Shown piece by piece: positions 49,666 to 58,779 of a DNA stretch of 64,000 nt; positions within the stretch are counted from its first letter, which is position 1; each line of letters starts with the position of its first letter. The translations under genes and the position numbers were made by a program. The stretch comes from Prado023 sp963788325 (GTDB lineage: Bacteria; Actinomycetota; Actinomycetes; S36-B12; CAIYMF01). The notes beneath the pieces are model-generated. The model did no database searches. It was given only the letters and a program-made list of their open reading frames with translations, and was not told the DNA's origin. The stretch spans positions 53,599 through 117,598 of the forward strand of contig CAWBGJ010000006.1 of NCBI GenBank assembly GCA_963788325.1, in the 5' to 3' direction.

Positions 49666-49765
49666 GCCTGCGCACGCCACCAGCGGTGGTGGGAAGGTGC
49701 GGATCCGGCCAGCCAGCGGCTGAAACCGGGCACATGTGGCCGGATCAGAACAGCCTGCACACGGG

Positions 49766-51067
49766 TCAGCCGGAGGAGTCGTCGGTGTGCTCGTCGGCCT
49801 CGGCTACGTCCTCGCCACCAGGGGCGGACTCGGGTGCCACCCACGGGCCGGCCTCGAATGTCATCCCGGCGGCCCGCAGCCGGTCCACCATCGGCAGGCC
49901 TAGGGCGGTGGCGGGCGTGAGCACGCCCGCGCCCTCGGGCAGGTCCGGGCTGCCGGACGCCAGGAACAGCACCGACTCGGCGAGCATCAGCGACGTGACC
50001 GCGTAGCCGGGGTCGCCCTGCGCCGAGACGGTGGCCACGTAGTGGGCGTCGGCCGGCGTCCAGCCATGGATCTCCATCGTGAACCGACCCGCGGCGCGCT
50101 CCTCGGCGCTGGGCCCCTCACCTGGCTTGGGCAGCACCATCCCGATGCCCGAGCGCGTCGGGCCGAACCCCAGGGCCGCGCCCAGCGCACCCATCCCCGC
50201 GCCCAGCCCGGTCGCCTTGGCCCGGGCGCCGACCCCCTCGCCGAAGGCGATCGACTCGCGATAGCGGAACTGGTCGGAGTAGGGGTAGCCCAGCAGCGCG
50301 TTGGAGCGCCGGACCACGCGGGTGTTCATCTGGCCCATCATGAACGGGCCGAGCCAGCCGAGCTCGGGGTCGTGCACCGCGTGGGCGAGATCGGACTCGT
50401 CGCTGTCGTAGCCCTCGACGCTCCGGTCGGGCTCGGCGTCGCGGTCCGGGGACAGTGCGTAGGGATCGGCGAGCAGCGCGCGCGCCGCCGGGTCGGACTT
50501 GGCGGCTTCGGCGACCAGGCGCATCGTGGCGACCGTCCCACCCGAGGCCCCGCCGCGGGTGTCCTTGACCAGGAGCATGGTGCGGGCAAGCTCGCCGGCG
50601 ACCTCGTGGAGGACCAGGACGCCGAGGTCCGAGGGCAGCGAGTCGTAGCCGCAGGCCACCACGATCTTCGCCCCGGACTCCGCCGCCAGGTCGTGGGCGC
50701 CGTCGATGGCGGCGCGCATGAACAGCACCTCGCCATTGATGTCGGCGTAGTGGGTGCCCGCGCGGGCACACGCCTCGACCAGCGGCAGGCCATGGCGCAG
50801 GAACGGGCCCACGGTGGTGGCCACGGCGGTGGTCGACCGGGCCAGCTTGGTCATCGTGGCCCGGTTGTCCGAGTCGGCCAGCAGGAGCGGCCACTGCGCC
50901 GCGCCCTCGCCGAGGGAGTCGCGCACGGCGCCCAGCTTGGCCAACGACCGCCCGGCCAGGGCGATCCGCGTGCCCGCCGGTGCGCGCTCCAGGAGGCGCT
51001 GGGCCACGAGCTGCCCGGTGAACCCGGTCGCCCCGAACATCACCACGTCGTACTCGCGCTGCGTCAT
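49766..51067 (-). CDS. Saccharopine-dehydrogenase-like / trans-acting enoyl reductase-like protein
   Basis: The 433-residue protein begins with a Rossmann motif (YDVVMFGATGFTGQLVAQRL) and a saccharopine dehydrogenase NADP-binding core (TTVGPFLRHGLPLVEACARA, THYADINGE). It is closest in plan to the mycobacterial trans-acting enoyl reductase Rv2953 group, which works with polyketide synthases on phthiocerol and phenolphthiocerol lipids; many actinobacteria carry homologues without such lipids. A central Asp/Glu-rich segment and an acidic C-terminal tail are present. No lipid genes are adjacent, so the real substrate is unknown. Confidence 0.82.
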   Translation of the reverse strand: MTQREYDVVMFGATGFTGQLVAQRLLERAPAGTRIALAGRSLAKLGAVRDSLGEGAAQWPLLLADSDNRATMTKLARSTTAVATTVGPFLRHGLPLVEACARAGTHYADINGEVLFMRAAIDGAHDLAAESGAKIVVACGYDSLPSDLGVLVLHEVAGELARTMLLVKDTRGGASGGTVATMRLVAEAAKSDPAARALLADPYALSPDRDAEPDRSVEGYDSDESDLAHAVHDPELGWLGPFMMGQMNTRVVRRSNALLGYPYSDQFRYRESIAFGEGVGARAKATGLGAGMGALGAALGFGPTRSGIGMVLPKPGEGPSAEERAAGRFTMEIHGWTPADAHYVATVSAQGDPGYAVTSLMLAESVLFLASGSPDLPEGAGVLTPATALGLPMVDRLRAAGMTFEAGPWVAPESAPGGEDVAEADEHTDDSSG

Positions 51068-51185
51068 GGCGCCACGGTAGCGCGGGCCGGGTGGGCGCGG
51101 GTCGTTCGCCTCCTGCCGCGGGGGTGAACAGCCGGGCTGGGTGCCCGGCGCGGTTGCTGTGGGTGGGCGGGTGGGGCCGGCTGGC

Positions 51186-51626
51186 TCAGTACGCCGCCGG
51201 CGGCATCGGCTGGACGGGAGCCATCGGGGCCGGTGCAGCCAGGGACGAGATCGCCACGATCTGCTGGCCGAGGGGGAACAGCGCCAGGGGCACCATCTTG
51301 AACGCCGCGAGGCCCCACGGGATGCCGATGATCGTCAGGCACAGGCCGATCCCGTAGCCGACGAGGGCGATGGCGATCCAGAAGCCGGCGAAGATCATCC
51401 AGAGGATGTTGCCGATCAGGCTGGGCACCCCTGCCTCGGGGTTCGACACGGTCGTGCGCCCGAACGGCCACAGCGCGAAGTTGGCCAGGCGGAACGACGC
51501 GATCCCCCAGGGGATCGTGATGATGAAGATGAACATGATGACGCCCGCGACGGCGAACCCGAGGGCGATCACCCAGCCTGCGATGATCAACCAGATGATG
51601 TTCCCGAGGATGCGCAGGATCTCCAT
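51186..51626 (-). CDS. yccF: YccF-domain membrane protein
   Basis: The 146-residue protein contains two YccF repeats, each a hydrophobic helix pair with a conserved IPWG turn (FIFIITIPWGIASFRLANFA and LTIIGIPWGLAAFKMVPLAL), plus WPFGRTTV and a Pro-rich tail. Function is unknown. ATG 51626 has no clear RBS; a TATCGT -10-like box lies 9 bases upstream, suggesting a nearly leaderless start. Confidence 0.85.
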   Translation of the reverse strand: MEILRILGNIIWLIIAGWVIALGFAVAGVIMFIFIITIPWGIASFRLANFALWPFGRTTVSNPEAGVPSLIGNILWMIFAGFWIAIALVGYGIGLCLTIIGIPWGLAAFKMVPLALFPLGQQIVAISSLAAPAPMAPVQPMPPAAY

Positions 51627-51748
51627 AGTGAGGTCACGATACCTGCGCCTGTCCCGCACCGCCGGCCCGCGAACTTCAGCGGCGAACCCACGGCCACCCC
51701 GAGCCGCGGCCATGGCCCGAGTCCCATGCGAGCGCTACCGTCATGCCA

Positions 51749-52705
51749 ATGAGCGCAGCCCCGCCCCCGATCGCCGGCACGCCCATCGACCCGGCACCCA
51801 AGGAGGTCCCGGCCTGGGCCGAGCGCCTCGACGGCACGCGGGTGGGCGGGATCGGCTACCGGGCCCTGCGCCGCTACTCGTACGCCAACGTCGGCCTTCT
51901 CGCCGCCGGGACTGCCTACTACCTGTTGCTGGCCCTGCTGTCCCTGCTGGCGCTGGGCTACGGCGTGGCTGCCATCGTCGGATCCGACCAGTTGGCCGCC
52001 ACCCTCACCGACGCTGTGAGCGAGGCTCTGCCGGGCCTGGTCGGTGACGAGGGCATCGACCCCGCGCAACTGCGCTCCACCGGCCGCACCGCCGGACTCA
52101 TCGGCCTGGTCCTGCTGCTCTACGCCGGCCTCGGTGCGGTCGGGGGAGCCAGCAGCGCGATGCACCTGGTGCTCGGGGCACCGCCGGACCCGCGCTCGTT
52201 CCCCGCGGCGAAGGCTCGGCACCTGGTGACGTTGGTGATGATCGCGCCGTTGGTCGTGGTCTCGTTCGCGTCGGCGAGCCTGACCTCCACGCTGCTGCGC
52301 CCAGCGCTGGAGGTCATCGGCATCGAGGGCGGCCCGGTCGTCACGCTGCTGCAGGGGGTGGGACTGCTGGTCGGGTTCGCCGTCGACGTGCTCATCCTGT
52401 GGTTGCTGCTCGGGCGCATGGGTGGCATCCGCCCGCCCACGCATGCCCGGTTGATCGCCAGCATGATCGGTGCGGTCGTCGTGGCCGTCATCAAGGCGCT
52501 GCTCGGGCTGATCGTCGCCTGGTCCCTGGACAAGCCGCAGTACGGCGCGTTCGCCGCTCCCCTGGCCGCGCTGTTCGTGCTGTCCCTGCTCTCGACCGCG
52601 CTGTACGCGACCGCGGCGCTGGCAGCCGGGATCACCGACGCCGACGTGCCCCTCGAGCACCTGGAACCGACCCCGATGGAGCCCACGGACGCCGACGCGT
52701 CCTGA
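51749..52705 (+). CDS. YihY/BrkB-family membrane protein
   Basis: The 318-residue protein has six or more membrane helices and the YihY/BrkB pattern (YANVGLLAAGTAYYLLLALL near the N-terminus, GGASSAMHLVLGAPPDPRSF). A Pro-rich N-terminal tail and an acidic C-terminal tail (TPMEPTDADAS) flank the core. The family was once annotated as ribonuclease BN, which is not supported; its role is unknown. ATG 51743 two codons upstream is an equal start choice. Confidence 0.82.
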   Translation: MSAAPPPIAGTPIDPAPKEVPAWAERLDGTRVGGIGYRALRRYSYANVGLLAAGTAYYLLLALLSLLALGYGVAAIVGSDQLAATLTDAVSEALPGLVGDEGIDPAQLRSTGRTAGLIGLVLLLYAGLGAVGGASSAMHLVLGAPPDPRSFPAAKARHLVTLVMIAPLVVVSFASASLTSTLLRPALEVIGIEGGPVVTLLQGVGLLVGFAVDVLILWLLLGRMGGIRPPTHARLIASMIGAVVVAVIKALLGLIVAWSLDKPQYGAFAAPLAALFVLSLLSTALYATAALAAGITDADVPLEHLEPTPMEPTDADAS

Positions 52706-52751
52706 GATGACCTGCCCCGCGCCGCGCGCTCGGGCCAGCCCAGCCAGCAGA

Positions 52752-53789
52752 ATGCGCCTCGTGGCTGTATCTGATCGTGCGGCGGTGACCCGCCAGCTGC
52801 AGCGCGCGCTCTGGGCGTTGGCCGGCGTGATCGTCGTCGGGACACTGGGATACGCAGCCCTGGGCTTCTCAGTGCTCGATGCCTCCTACCAGGCTGTCAC
52901 GACGATCACCACCGTGGGGTTCCGTGAGGTCCAGCCGTTCGGCTCCGCGGAGAAGCTGTTCACGATCGGCTATGTCATCGTCGGCGTCGGGGTGACCCTT
53001 TACACGCTGACCTCGTTGCTGGGCTACTTCATCGAGGGCTTCGCGGGCAACGAATGGGGAAGGCGCCGCATGGAGAAGCAGATCAGCACCCTCACTGGCC
53101 ACGCCATCGTGTGTGGGTGGGGTCGGGTCGGCCGGGCCGCGGCCCATCAGTTGCGCAAGTCCGGCCAGTCGGTCGTGGTGTGTGACAGCGACGGCGATCG
53201 GCTCGAGGACTGCCCGTACCCGAACCTCGAGGGCGACGCGACCCGCGACGACTTCCTGCGCCGGCTGGGCGTGGACCGGGCCAAGGTGCTGGTGGCCACG
53301 CTGGACACCGACGCCTCGAGCCTGTTCGTCACCCTGACCGCCCGCGCTCTGAATCCCGACCTGGTGATCATCGCGCGCAGCCGCGTGGACGACACCGAGC
53401 AGAAGCTGCTGCGCGCCGGTGCTGACCGGGTGGTCAACCCGCAGCGGATCGGCGGCAACCGGATCGCGGCGTTCGCCCTCCAGCCGCACGTGACCGACTT
53501 CCTCGACGTCGCGATGCACGACGAGGACGTGGAGTTCCGCCTGGAGCAGGTGGTCGTCCACGAGGGTTCCCCGCTGGCGGGGTCCTCGGTGCGCCAGGCC
53601 CGCCTGCACGAGGGCGACGGAGCCATGCTGCTCGCGCTGCGCCAGAGCGAGGCCGGGGTGTTCCGCACGAACCCCTCCCCGGACGCGGTGGTGACCCCGG
53701 GTGACGTGGTGATCGTGATTGGCACGGCCGAGCAGATCGACGACGTGCGACGCGCGGCCGGCAGCCAGAAGGCCGGACCACCGCGCTGA
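52752..53789 (+). CDS. Two-helix potassium channel with RCK (TrkA-N/TrkA-C) domains
   Basis: The 345-residue protein (from ATG 52752) has two membrane helices around a pore loop, then a TrkA-N Rossmann domain (GHAIVCGWGRVGRAAAHQLR, residues 110-129) and a TrkA-C domain (about 255-335). This is the plan of ligand-gated K+ channels of the MthK/Kch type. The selectivity filter reads TTVGFREV at residues 53-60 instead of TVGYGD; Phe for Tyr is tolerated in some channels, but losing the following GD is unusual. An upstream in-frame start at 52707 would add 15 residues. Confidence 0.88.
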   Translation: MRLVAVSDRAAVTRQLQRALWALAGVIVVGTLGYAALGFSVLDASYQAVTTITTVGFREVQPFGSAEKLFTIGYVIVGVGVTLYTLTSLLGYFIEGFAGNEWGRRRMEKQISTLTGHAIVCGWGRVGRAAAHQLRKSGQSVVVCDSDGDRLEDCPYPNLEGDATRDDFLRRLGVDRAKVLVATLDTDASSLFVTLTARALNPDLVIIARSRVDDTEQKLLRAGADRVVNPQRIGGNRIAAFALQPHVTDFLDVAMHDEDVEFRLEQVVVHEGSPLAGSSVRQARLHEGDGAMLLALRQSEAGVFRTNPSPDAVVTPGDVVIVIGTAEQIDDVRRAAGSQKAGPPR

Positions 53790-53854
53790 GCACGGCGTCG
53801 GTCCTGCCAGATGCACGCGCCCGGCGCCCGGTGGGCCGCGGTGCTGGCCGCGGG

Positions 53855-54496
53855 TCAGGCGAGTCGGTGGACCAGGACCAGTGAGTCCATCGCGACGACC
53901 ACGTCGTCGACGAACCGGGGTCGCACCTCGCTGACCAGCACCTCGAAGCCGGTGGGTGGGGCCAGCGCAGCCAGCACGTCCGCGGGGCTCATCAGGCGCC
54001 GTTGGTCCGGTCCGCCGAAGCCGAGCAGGCCGTGCTCGGGGTCGTGGGCGATCACCAGCAGGTGCCCGCCCGGGGCCACGAGGCCGGCCAGATGGGCGTA
54101 GATCGTGTCCCGATCCGGGGGCTCGGGATGCAGGTAGGCCACGGTGACCAGGTCGAAGGTACCGGTGGCTGACAGGGCGGCCAGCGCCTGCGCGTCGGTG
54201 AGGTCATCGACCACGAACCGGGCTGCGAGGCCCGCGCCGGCCAGGGCGGTGCGGGCCCGGTCCAGGGCGACGTCGGACCAGTCCACCCCGACGACGTCCC
54301 AGCCCTGCCCGGCCAGCCAGGCCGAGTCCGCGCCCTCGCCACAGCCCAGGTCCAGGGCCAGCGGGGCGCGATGCGCGCCGAGATCGTTGGCCGGTCGCGG
54401 TCCGAGGCCGCCGACAAGGTCGACCAGTGCGTCGTTGGGCTGGCCGGACCACACCGTGCTGGCCGAGTAGCGGTCGTTCCATCCGGAGGCGTCCAT
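53855..54496 (-). CDS. Class I SAM-dependent methyltransferase
   Basis: The 213-residue protein has the SAM-binding motif I LALDLGCGEGADSAWLAGQG and motif II around DVVGVDWSDVALDRARTALA. The N-terminal WNDRYSASTVWSGQPN is typical of the TehB/thiopurine-type small methyltransferases. FDLVTVAYLHPEPPDR follows as motif IV. No target-recognition domain is present, so a small-molecule or metalloid substrate is likely. It is divergent from the DUF5995 gene. Confidence 0.88.
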   Translation of the reverse strand: MDASGWNDRYSASTVWSGQPNDALVDLVGGLGPRPANDLGAHRAPLALDLGCGEGADSAWLAGQGWDVVGVDWSDVALDRARTALAGAGLAARFVVDDLTDAQALAALSATGTFDLVTVAYLHPEPPDRDTIYAHLAGLVAPGGHLLVIAHDPEHGLLGFGGPDQRRLMSPADVLAALAPPTGFEVLVSEVRPRFVDDVVVAMDSLVLVHRLA

Positions 54497-54622
54497 GGGG
54501 GCAGTCTTGCGGGTCCGTCCCACCACCGCTGCCCGGGCCCCGTGTGGACGGCGCACGGTAGCCTGCGGACAAGGTCCCGGGGGGATCTCCCGGGACGGCT
54601 CGGCGCGGATCCGGAGGTGGCC

Positions 54623-55339
54623 ATGGCCCACGAGGCGCACGAGGCGCGCGCCGGCGCACTGGGCGTGCCCTCGCCCACCGTGGCCGACGTGGTGGCCCAG
54701 ATGACCGACCTGTCCGCGAGCCTGCCCGCGCGGGACGGCGTGCGGGCCTTCAACGACATGTACCTCACGACCACCCTCGAGGTGGCCCGAGCGCTGGGCG
54801 AGCATCGGTTCCGAGACCGCGAGTTCATGGACCGCCTCGACGTGAACTTCGCCGACCTGTACTTCGACGCGCTGGACTGCCACGAGTCCGATCCGGGTCG
54901 CGCCCCACGCTGCTGGACCGCTCTGATCGCCGCGCGTGAACGCACCGGCGCCAGCCTGCTGCAGTTCGCCCTGGCCGGCATGAACGCGCACATCGGCTAC
55001 GACCTACCCCGCGCGCTGGTGACCACGACCCTCGAGTTCGGCGGGGACCTGGACGACGCAGGGCGGCGCGCGGACTTCCTGACGATCAACGAGATCCTGG
55101 CCACCACACAGCCCATCGTGAAGCAGGCCCTGCTCGTCGGCCTGCTCGACGATCTCGACGATGCGTTCGGCGAGGTGGATGACCAGCTGGGAGCCTGGGC
55201 CATCGAGCAGGCGCGCGAGGTGGCCTGGGGCTCGGCGCATGCGCTGTGGGCCCTGCGCGGGACCCGGGCGCAGCGCCTCTACGAGCACGGGATGGACCGG
55301 GTGGTGGAGATGAGCTCCCGCGGGCTGCTGAGCCTCTGA
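54623..55339 (+). CDS. DUF5995-family protein
   Basis: The 238-residue soluble protein starts at ATG 54623 with CGGAGG upstream. Conserved segments such as RAFNDMYLTTTLEVARALGE, VNFADLYFDALDC and AGMNAHIGYDLPRALVTTTL fit DUF5995. The fold is all-helical with conserved Asp, His and Glu residues that could bind metal (NAHIGYDL). No function is established. It lies upstream of the ABC transporter genes with about 75 bases between. Confidence 0.75.
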   Translation: MAHEAHEARAGALGVPSPTVADVVAQMTDLSASLPARDGVRAFNDMYLTTTLEVARALGEHRFRDREFMDRLDVNFADLYFDALDCHESDPGRAPRCWTALIAARERTGASLLQFALAGMNAHIGYDLPRALVTTTLEFGGDLDDAGRRADFLTINEILATTQPIVKQALLVGLLDDLDDAFGEVDDQLGAWAIEQAREVAWGSAHALWALRGTRAQRLYEHGMDRVVEMSSRGLLSL

Positions 55340-55414
55340 GTCCGCCTGCGCGCCGTGCCGGCCTGCGGGCTCTCGCAGGTCCATACTCCCGGTGAGGAAG
55401 AGGGGGTGGGCCGC

Positions 55415-56434
55415 ATGGTGATCGAGCTGGCTGACGTGCGCAAGACATATCGCAGCCGCCATGGCCGGACGGTGGCCGTCAACGACGTGAGCGTGGCGAT
55501 CCCGCGCGGCGGTGTGCATGGGTTCCTGGGGCCCAACGGGTCGGGCAAGACCACCACGATCCGCATCCTGCTCGGCCTGGTGTCCGCGGACTCCGGCTCG
55601 GTGAAGGTCCTCGGCGCCCCGGTGCCGGGCCAGCTGGCCGACGTGGTCGGCTCGGTCGGCGCCCTGGTCGAGTCCCCGCAGCTGTTCGGCGCGTTCACCG
55701 GCCGGCGCAACCTGCGGATCCTGGCCACTCTGGCCGGGCTGCCGAGCACCCGCGTCGACGAGCTGCTCGAACAGGTCGGCCTGGCCGACCGGGCCGACGA
55801 CCGGGTCAAGGGCTACTCGTTGGGCATGCGTCAGCGCCTGGCGATCGCCGCGGCGATGTTGAAGTCCCCGCAGCTGCTCATCCTCGACGAGCCGACCAAC
55901 GGCCTGGACCCCGCCGGGATGGTCGAGGTGCGCGAGCTGGTCCGTCGCCTCGGTTCTGACGGGCACACGACGGTGTTCCTGTCCAGCCACCTGCTCGCCG
56001 AGGTGGAGGCGGTCTGTGATGCCGTGACGATCCTCAACCGCGGGTCGGTCGTGGCCACCGGTTCGGTGGCCGAGGTGCTGGCGCGGGCCGGGTCCGGCAA
56101 CCGGCTCGACGTGCGGTTCGCCGAGGGGGCGGACCCGTCGGGCGCGCCCGAGCTGCGGGCGATCGAGGTGCTCGCCGGTCAGGGCGTGGCGGCGACCCCG
56201 ACCGGGCCCAGTGCCCTGCTCGTGGACAGCTCCGACGGGGCCCTGGTCAACCGGCTGCTCGGCGGGGCGGGGCTGTGGGCCGCGGCGATCAGCCCGGTGC
56301 GACCTGACCTCGAGCGCGCGTTCCTCGAGCTGACTGGGGACGTGACGGCCGGGCCGAGCGGGCCCGGCGCCCCACCCGGGCCCGGCGGGAGCCCGGCGGC
56401 TGGTCCTGCGGGTAGCCAGGGGGTGGCCTCATGA
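55415..56434 (+). CDS. ABC transporter ATP-binding protein
   Basis: The 339-residue protein has Walker A GPNGSGKTT (about residues 41-49), signature motif YSLGMRQ, Walker B LLILDEP and the H-loop SSHLLAEVEAV. A C-terminal extension (from about residue 225) ends in a Gly/Pro-rich tail. It belongs to the CcmA/DrrA-like export group. ATG 55415 follows GGGGG-rich DNA that could serve as RBS. The stop overlaps the permease start by ATGA, so the two form one transporter. The substrate is unknown. Confidence 0.92.
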   Translation: MVIELADVRKTYRSRHGRTVAVNDVSVAIPRGGVHGFLGPNGSGKTTTIRILLGLVSADSGSVKVLGAPVPGQLADVVGSVGALVESPQLFGAFTGRRNLRILATLAGLPSTRVDELLEQVGLADRADDRVKGYSLGMRQRLAIAAAMLKSPQLLILDEPTNGLDPAGMVEVRELVRRLGSDGHTTVFLSSHLLAEVEAVCDAVTILNRGSVVATGSVAEVLARAGSGNRLDVRFAEGADPSGAPELRAIEVLAGQGVAATPTGPSALLVDSSDGALVNRLLGGAGLWAAAISPVRPDLERAFLELTGDVTAGPSGPGAPPGPGGSPAAGPAGSQGVAS

Positions 56435-57501
56435 GCACGTCTGTCGTGGACCGATCCACCACCGGAGCCCCGAAGCTGGGTGCGCTGATCCGTTCTGAGT
56501 TCCTGCGCGCCCGTTCGCGGCGCTCGTTGCGCTGGTTGACCCTGCTGGCCCTGCTGGCCGTTACCGGGGTCGCGGCGATCATGTTCGCCACCACTGCCAC
56601 GGTCGGCCAGGCCGAGCTCGACCGCGCGGCCGACCGGTTCATGGCCGAGCAGATGCAGTGGTACGAGGAGTGCCTGGCCGATCCGTCGATCCCCGAGGAC
56701 CAGCGGGCGGGTGCCTGCTGGAAACCGACCCGCGAGGACGCCCTGTCGAACGCGGTCTGGATGCTGGACAAGCGGCCGTTCGACAACAGCGCCATGTCCG
56801 GCCTGCTCAACCTCGCCGGCGGACTCGGTCTGGCCGTCTGCCTGATGATCGCTGCGTCGGCCGGTGGTGCCGAGTGGAGTGCGCGCACGATGGGTCTGCT
56901 CTTCAGTTGGGAGCCGCGCCGGATGCGCGTGTTCGCCGTCCGGATGGGCGTCGTCGTCGTGCTGGCCGTGGTGATCGTGGCGATCCTGCTGGCAGTCGGG
57001 CTGGGCCTGGGTGCCCTCATCGCAGGGCAGCACGGACCCGACCCGGGCTTCGTGCTCTACGACGGCAGCGGCGACCTGGTTGCGGCGGACCTGGCCGCCG
57101 CCCGGGAGCTCGCGCTGCGCTGGTTGCCCCTTGCCGGGCTGGCCGCGGCCGGCGCCTTCGCCGTGGCCATGGCCACCCGGAGCACCGGCTGGGCGATCGG
57201 GGCCACCATCGCGTTCGTGCTCGTCGCGGAGTCCGTGATCCAGGGGCTGTGGTCGTGGGGCTCGCAGTGGTTGATCCAGACCAACGCCGCGGCCTGGCTG
57301 GGGGGCGGCATCGCGTGGACGGTCGACCGGGGGGCCTCGCAGCGGGGCTATGAGACCCTGGAGTACACCGACGTGGTGCCGCTGGTCGGCCCGGGGCAGA
57401 TCTGGATCGGCCCGGGACGGGCCCTGGGCGTGCTGGCGGCGATCGTCGTGGTGGTCTCGCTGGTTGCCGTCGCGCTGCTGCGCCGCCGCGACGTCGACTG
57501 A
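56431..57501 (+). CDS. ABC-2-type transporter permease
   Basis: The 356-residue membrane protein has an N-terminal helix (LRWLTLLALLAVTGVAAIMF), a large extracytoplasmic loop with a Cys pair (EECLADPS, RAGACWKPTRED) that may be disulphide-bonded, and five more helices in the C-terminal half. It is translated together with the ATP-binding protein. Bacteriocin or antibiotic export and membrane-stress relief are possible roles for this class. Confidence 0.85.
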   Translation: MSTSVVDRSTTGAPKLGALIRSEFLRARSRRSLRWLTLLALLAVTGVAAIMFATTATVGQAELDRAADRFMAEQMQWYEECLADPSIPEDQRAGACWKPTREDALSNAVWMLDKRPFDNSAMSGLLNLAGGLGLAVCLMIAASAGGAEWSARTMGLLFSWEPRRMRVFAVRMGVVVVLAVVIVAILLAVGLGLGALIAGQHGPDPGFVLYDGSGDLVAADLAAARELALRWLPLAGLAAAGAFAVAMATRSTGWAIGATIAFVLVAESVIQGLWSWGSQWLIQTNAAAWLGGGIAWTVDRGASQRGYETLEYTDVVPLVGPGQIWIGPGRALGVLAAIVVVVSLVAVALLRRRDVD

Positions 57502-57534
57502 GCCGCCGGCGGACCGGCCTGCCAGAGTGGACCC

Positions 57535-58428
57535 ATGCGCGACGAGAACATCAACCACGACTTCCTCGACGGGGTGCTGGCCGGGGCCTACCCCGACGTG
57601 TACTACCACTTCGGCACCGCCAGCGACGACCCGCTGCTCGCGCAGTTCCGCGACGTGCGCGCGGTGATCGTGGCCGGGTCCGGGGACCGGATCCTCGAGT
57701 TCGCCCAGCGCTGGAGCGCGCTGCATGACGACGCCCCGATCATCGCCCTGCCCAAGGAGGAGCGGTTCGTCACGCGGTACTGCGCCGGGGTGCTGTTCGC
57801 CTCGCACGGCATGGGCATGCCCAGCGCGTCCATCGCGATCCAGGAGCTCATGAAGATGGTGTTCGCCCTCAAGGGCGGGAACCACGCCGCGATGGCCGAG
57901 GTCTTCTGGGCGCGCGTGGGCACAAGCGGGGGAGTGGGCCTGCCCGGCGGCACGGTCGTGGTCAGCACCGAGGGCGTGCTGGCCGATCTCAAGCCCTACC
58001 GGGTGCTCGACGGGATGACTGGCGAGCACTGGTTCGACGGGACCTTCCCGGCCGACGTCGCCGACGCGATCGTGGCTGCCAGCGTCGGCTCCGGGATCCC
58101 GATCGCCGCCGGGCGCACCGTGGCCACCCACGAGTTCTACCTCGAGCAGCACCGCCTCGACGGTGCGGTGCGGGTGCACACCCCCGAGTCGAAGCAGGCC
58201 TGGCTGGAGTGGGTGCACGCGGCCGGCGTGCGCAACATCGAGATGGAGGGCGCCATGCTGGCCGGCTACCTCAACCACTGGGGCTTCCCGAAGTTCGCCA
58301 TGATCTGCACGACGCTGCTCGACCGGCTGGCCGGCGACCAGGTGACCGCGTCGGCCGAGGAGCTGCACGCCTTCAACCAGCGATCCGGGGACGTGCTGTT
58401 CGCCTACCTGCTCGAGACGCTGGGCTGA
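57535..58428 (+). CDS. Uridine phosphorylase-like (PNP/UDP family) enzyme
   Basis: The 297-residue enzyme is of the nucleoside phosphorylase PNP_UDP family. FVTRYCAGVLFASHGMGMPS is the phosphate/nucleoside loop, and NIEMEGAMLAGYLNHWGFPK is the ribose-binding EMEG motif. It would split uridine (or another nucleoside) with phosphate to give base and ribose 1-phosphate. The length is slightly above bacterial Udp, with extra N-terminal residues. A strong hairpin follows the stop at 58436-58465, so the transcript probably ends there. Confidence 0.88.
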   Translation: MRDENINHDFLDGVLAGAYPDVYYHFGTASDDPLLAQFRDVRAVIVAGSGDRILEFAQRWSALHDDAPIIALPKEERFVTRYCAGVLFASHGMGMPSASIAIQELMKMVFALKGGNHAAMAEVFWARVGTSGGVGLPGGTVVVSTEGVLADLKPYRVLDGMTGEHWFDGTFPADVADAIVAASVGSGIPIAAGRTVATHEFYLEQHRLDGAVRVHTPESKQAWLEWVHAAGVRNIEMEGAMLAGYLNHWGFPKFAMICTTLLDRLAGDQVTASAEELHAFNQRSGDVLFAYLLETLG

Positions 58429-58435
58429 CCCGGTC

Positions 58436-58465
58436 CAACGCCGGGACACGGGTGTCCCGGCGTTG
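58436..58465 (+). terminator. Strong hairpin after uridine phosphorylase gene
   Basis: CAACGCCGGGACA and TGTCCCGGCGTTG form a perfect 13-bp stem with a CGGG loop, starting 8 bases after the TGA. There is no T-tract, which is usual for actinobacterial intrinsic terminators. It separates the gene from the nanE remnant. Confidence 0.7.
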
Positions 58466-58479
58466 ACGCTCCGACCAGA

Positions 58480-58770
58480 TCCGGGCCATCAAGGCCGAGG
58501 TGGACCTCCCCCTGATCGGCCGGCCCCACCTTGCGCGGCTACACCCCGGACACCGCGCACATCGAGACCGCCGACTACCGGGAGTTCGCACGCATGTGTC
58601 GCGACTTCGGCCAGGACGTGGCCATGGTGATGGAGGGCCGCATCTACGCCCCGGAGGACGCGATGAAGGCTCTCTACCTGGGAGCCCAGGCCGTGGTCGT
58701 GGGCAGCGCGATCACCCGGCCGCACCTGATCACCAAGCGGTTCACCGACCGGTTCGGGGGGGAGTTGCGG
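58480..58770 (+). pseudogene. Remnant of N-acetylmannosamine-6-phosphate 2-epimerase (NanE-like)
   Basis: IRAIKAEVDLPLIG at 58479-58520 is a NanE N-terminal segment. It is followed almost directly, in a different frame, by the C-terminal part: RGYTPDTAHIETADYREFAR and YAPEDAMKALYLGAQAVVVG SAITRP. The internal 80 or so residues of a normal NanE are missing, as is the extreme N-terminus, so this cannot be repaired by fixing single bases. NanE converts ManNAc-6-P to GlcNAc-6-P in sialic acid use. The fragment has no start codon or RBS and lies behind a terminator. Confidence 0.65.
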
Positions 58771-58779
58771 GGCCCGCGT

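Noticed and set aside
56179..58449. 756-codon open frame on the minus strand
   Set aside because: It is antisense to the ABC permease and uridine phosphorylase genes, which are intact and motif-supported.
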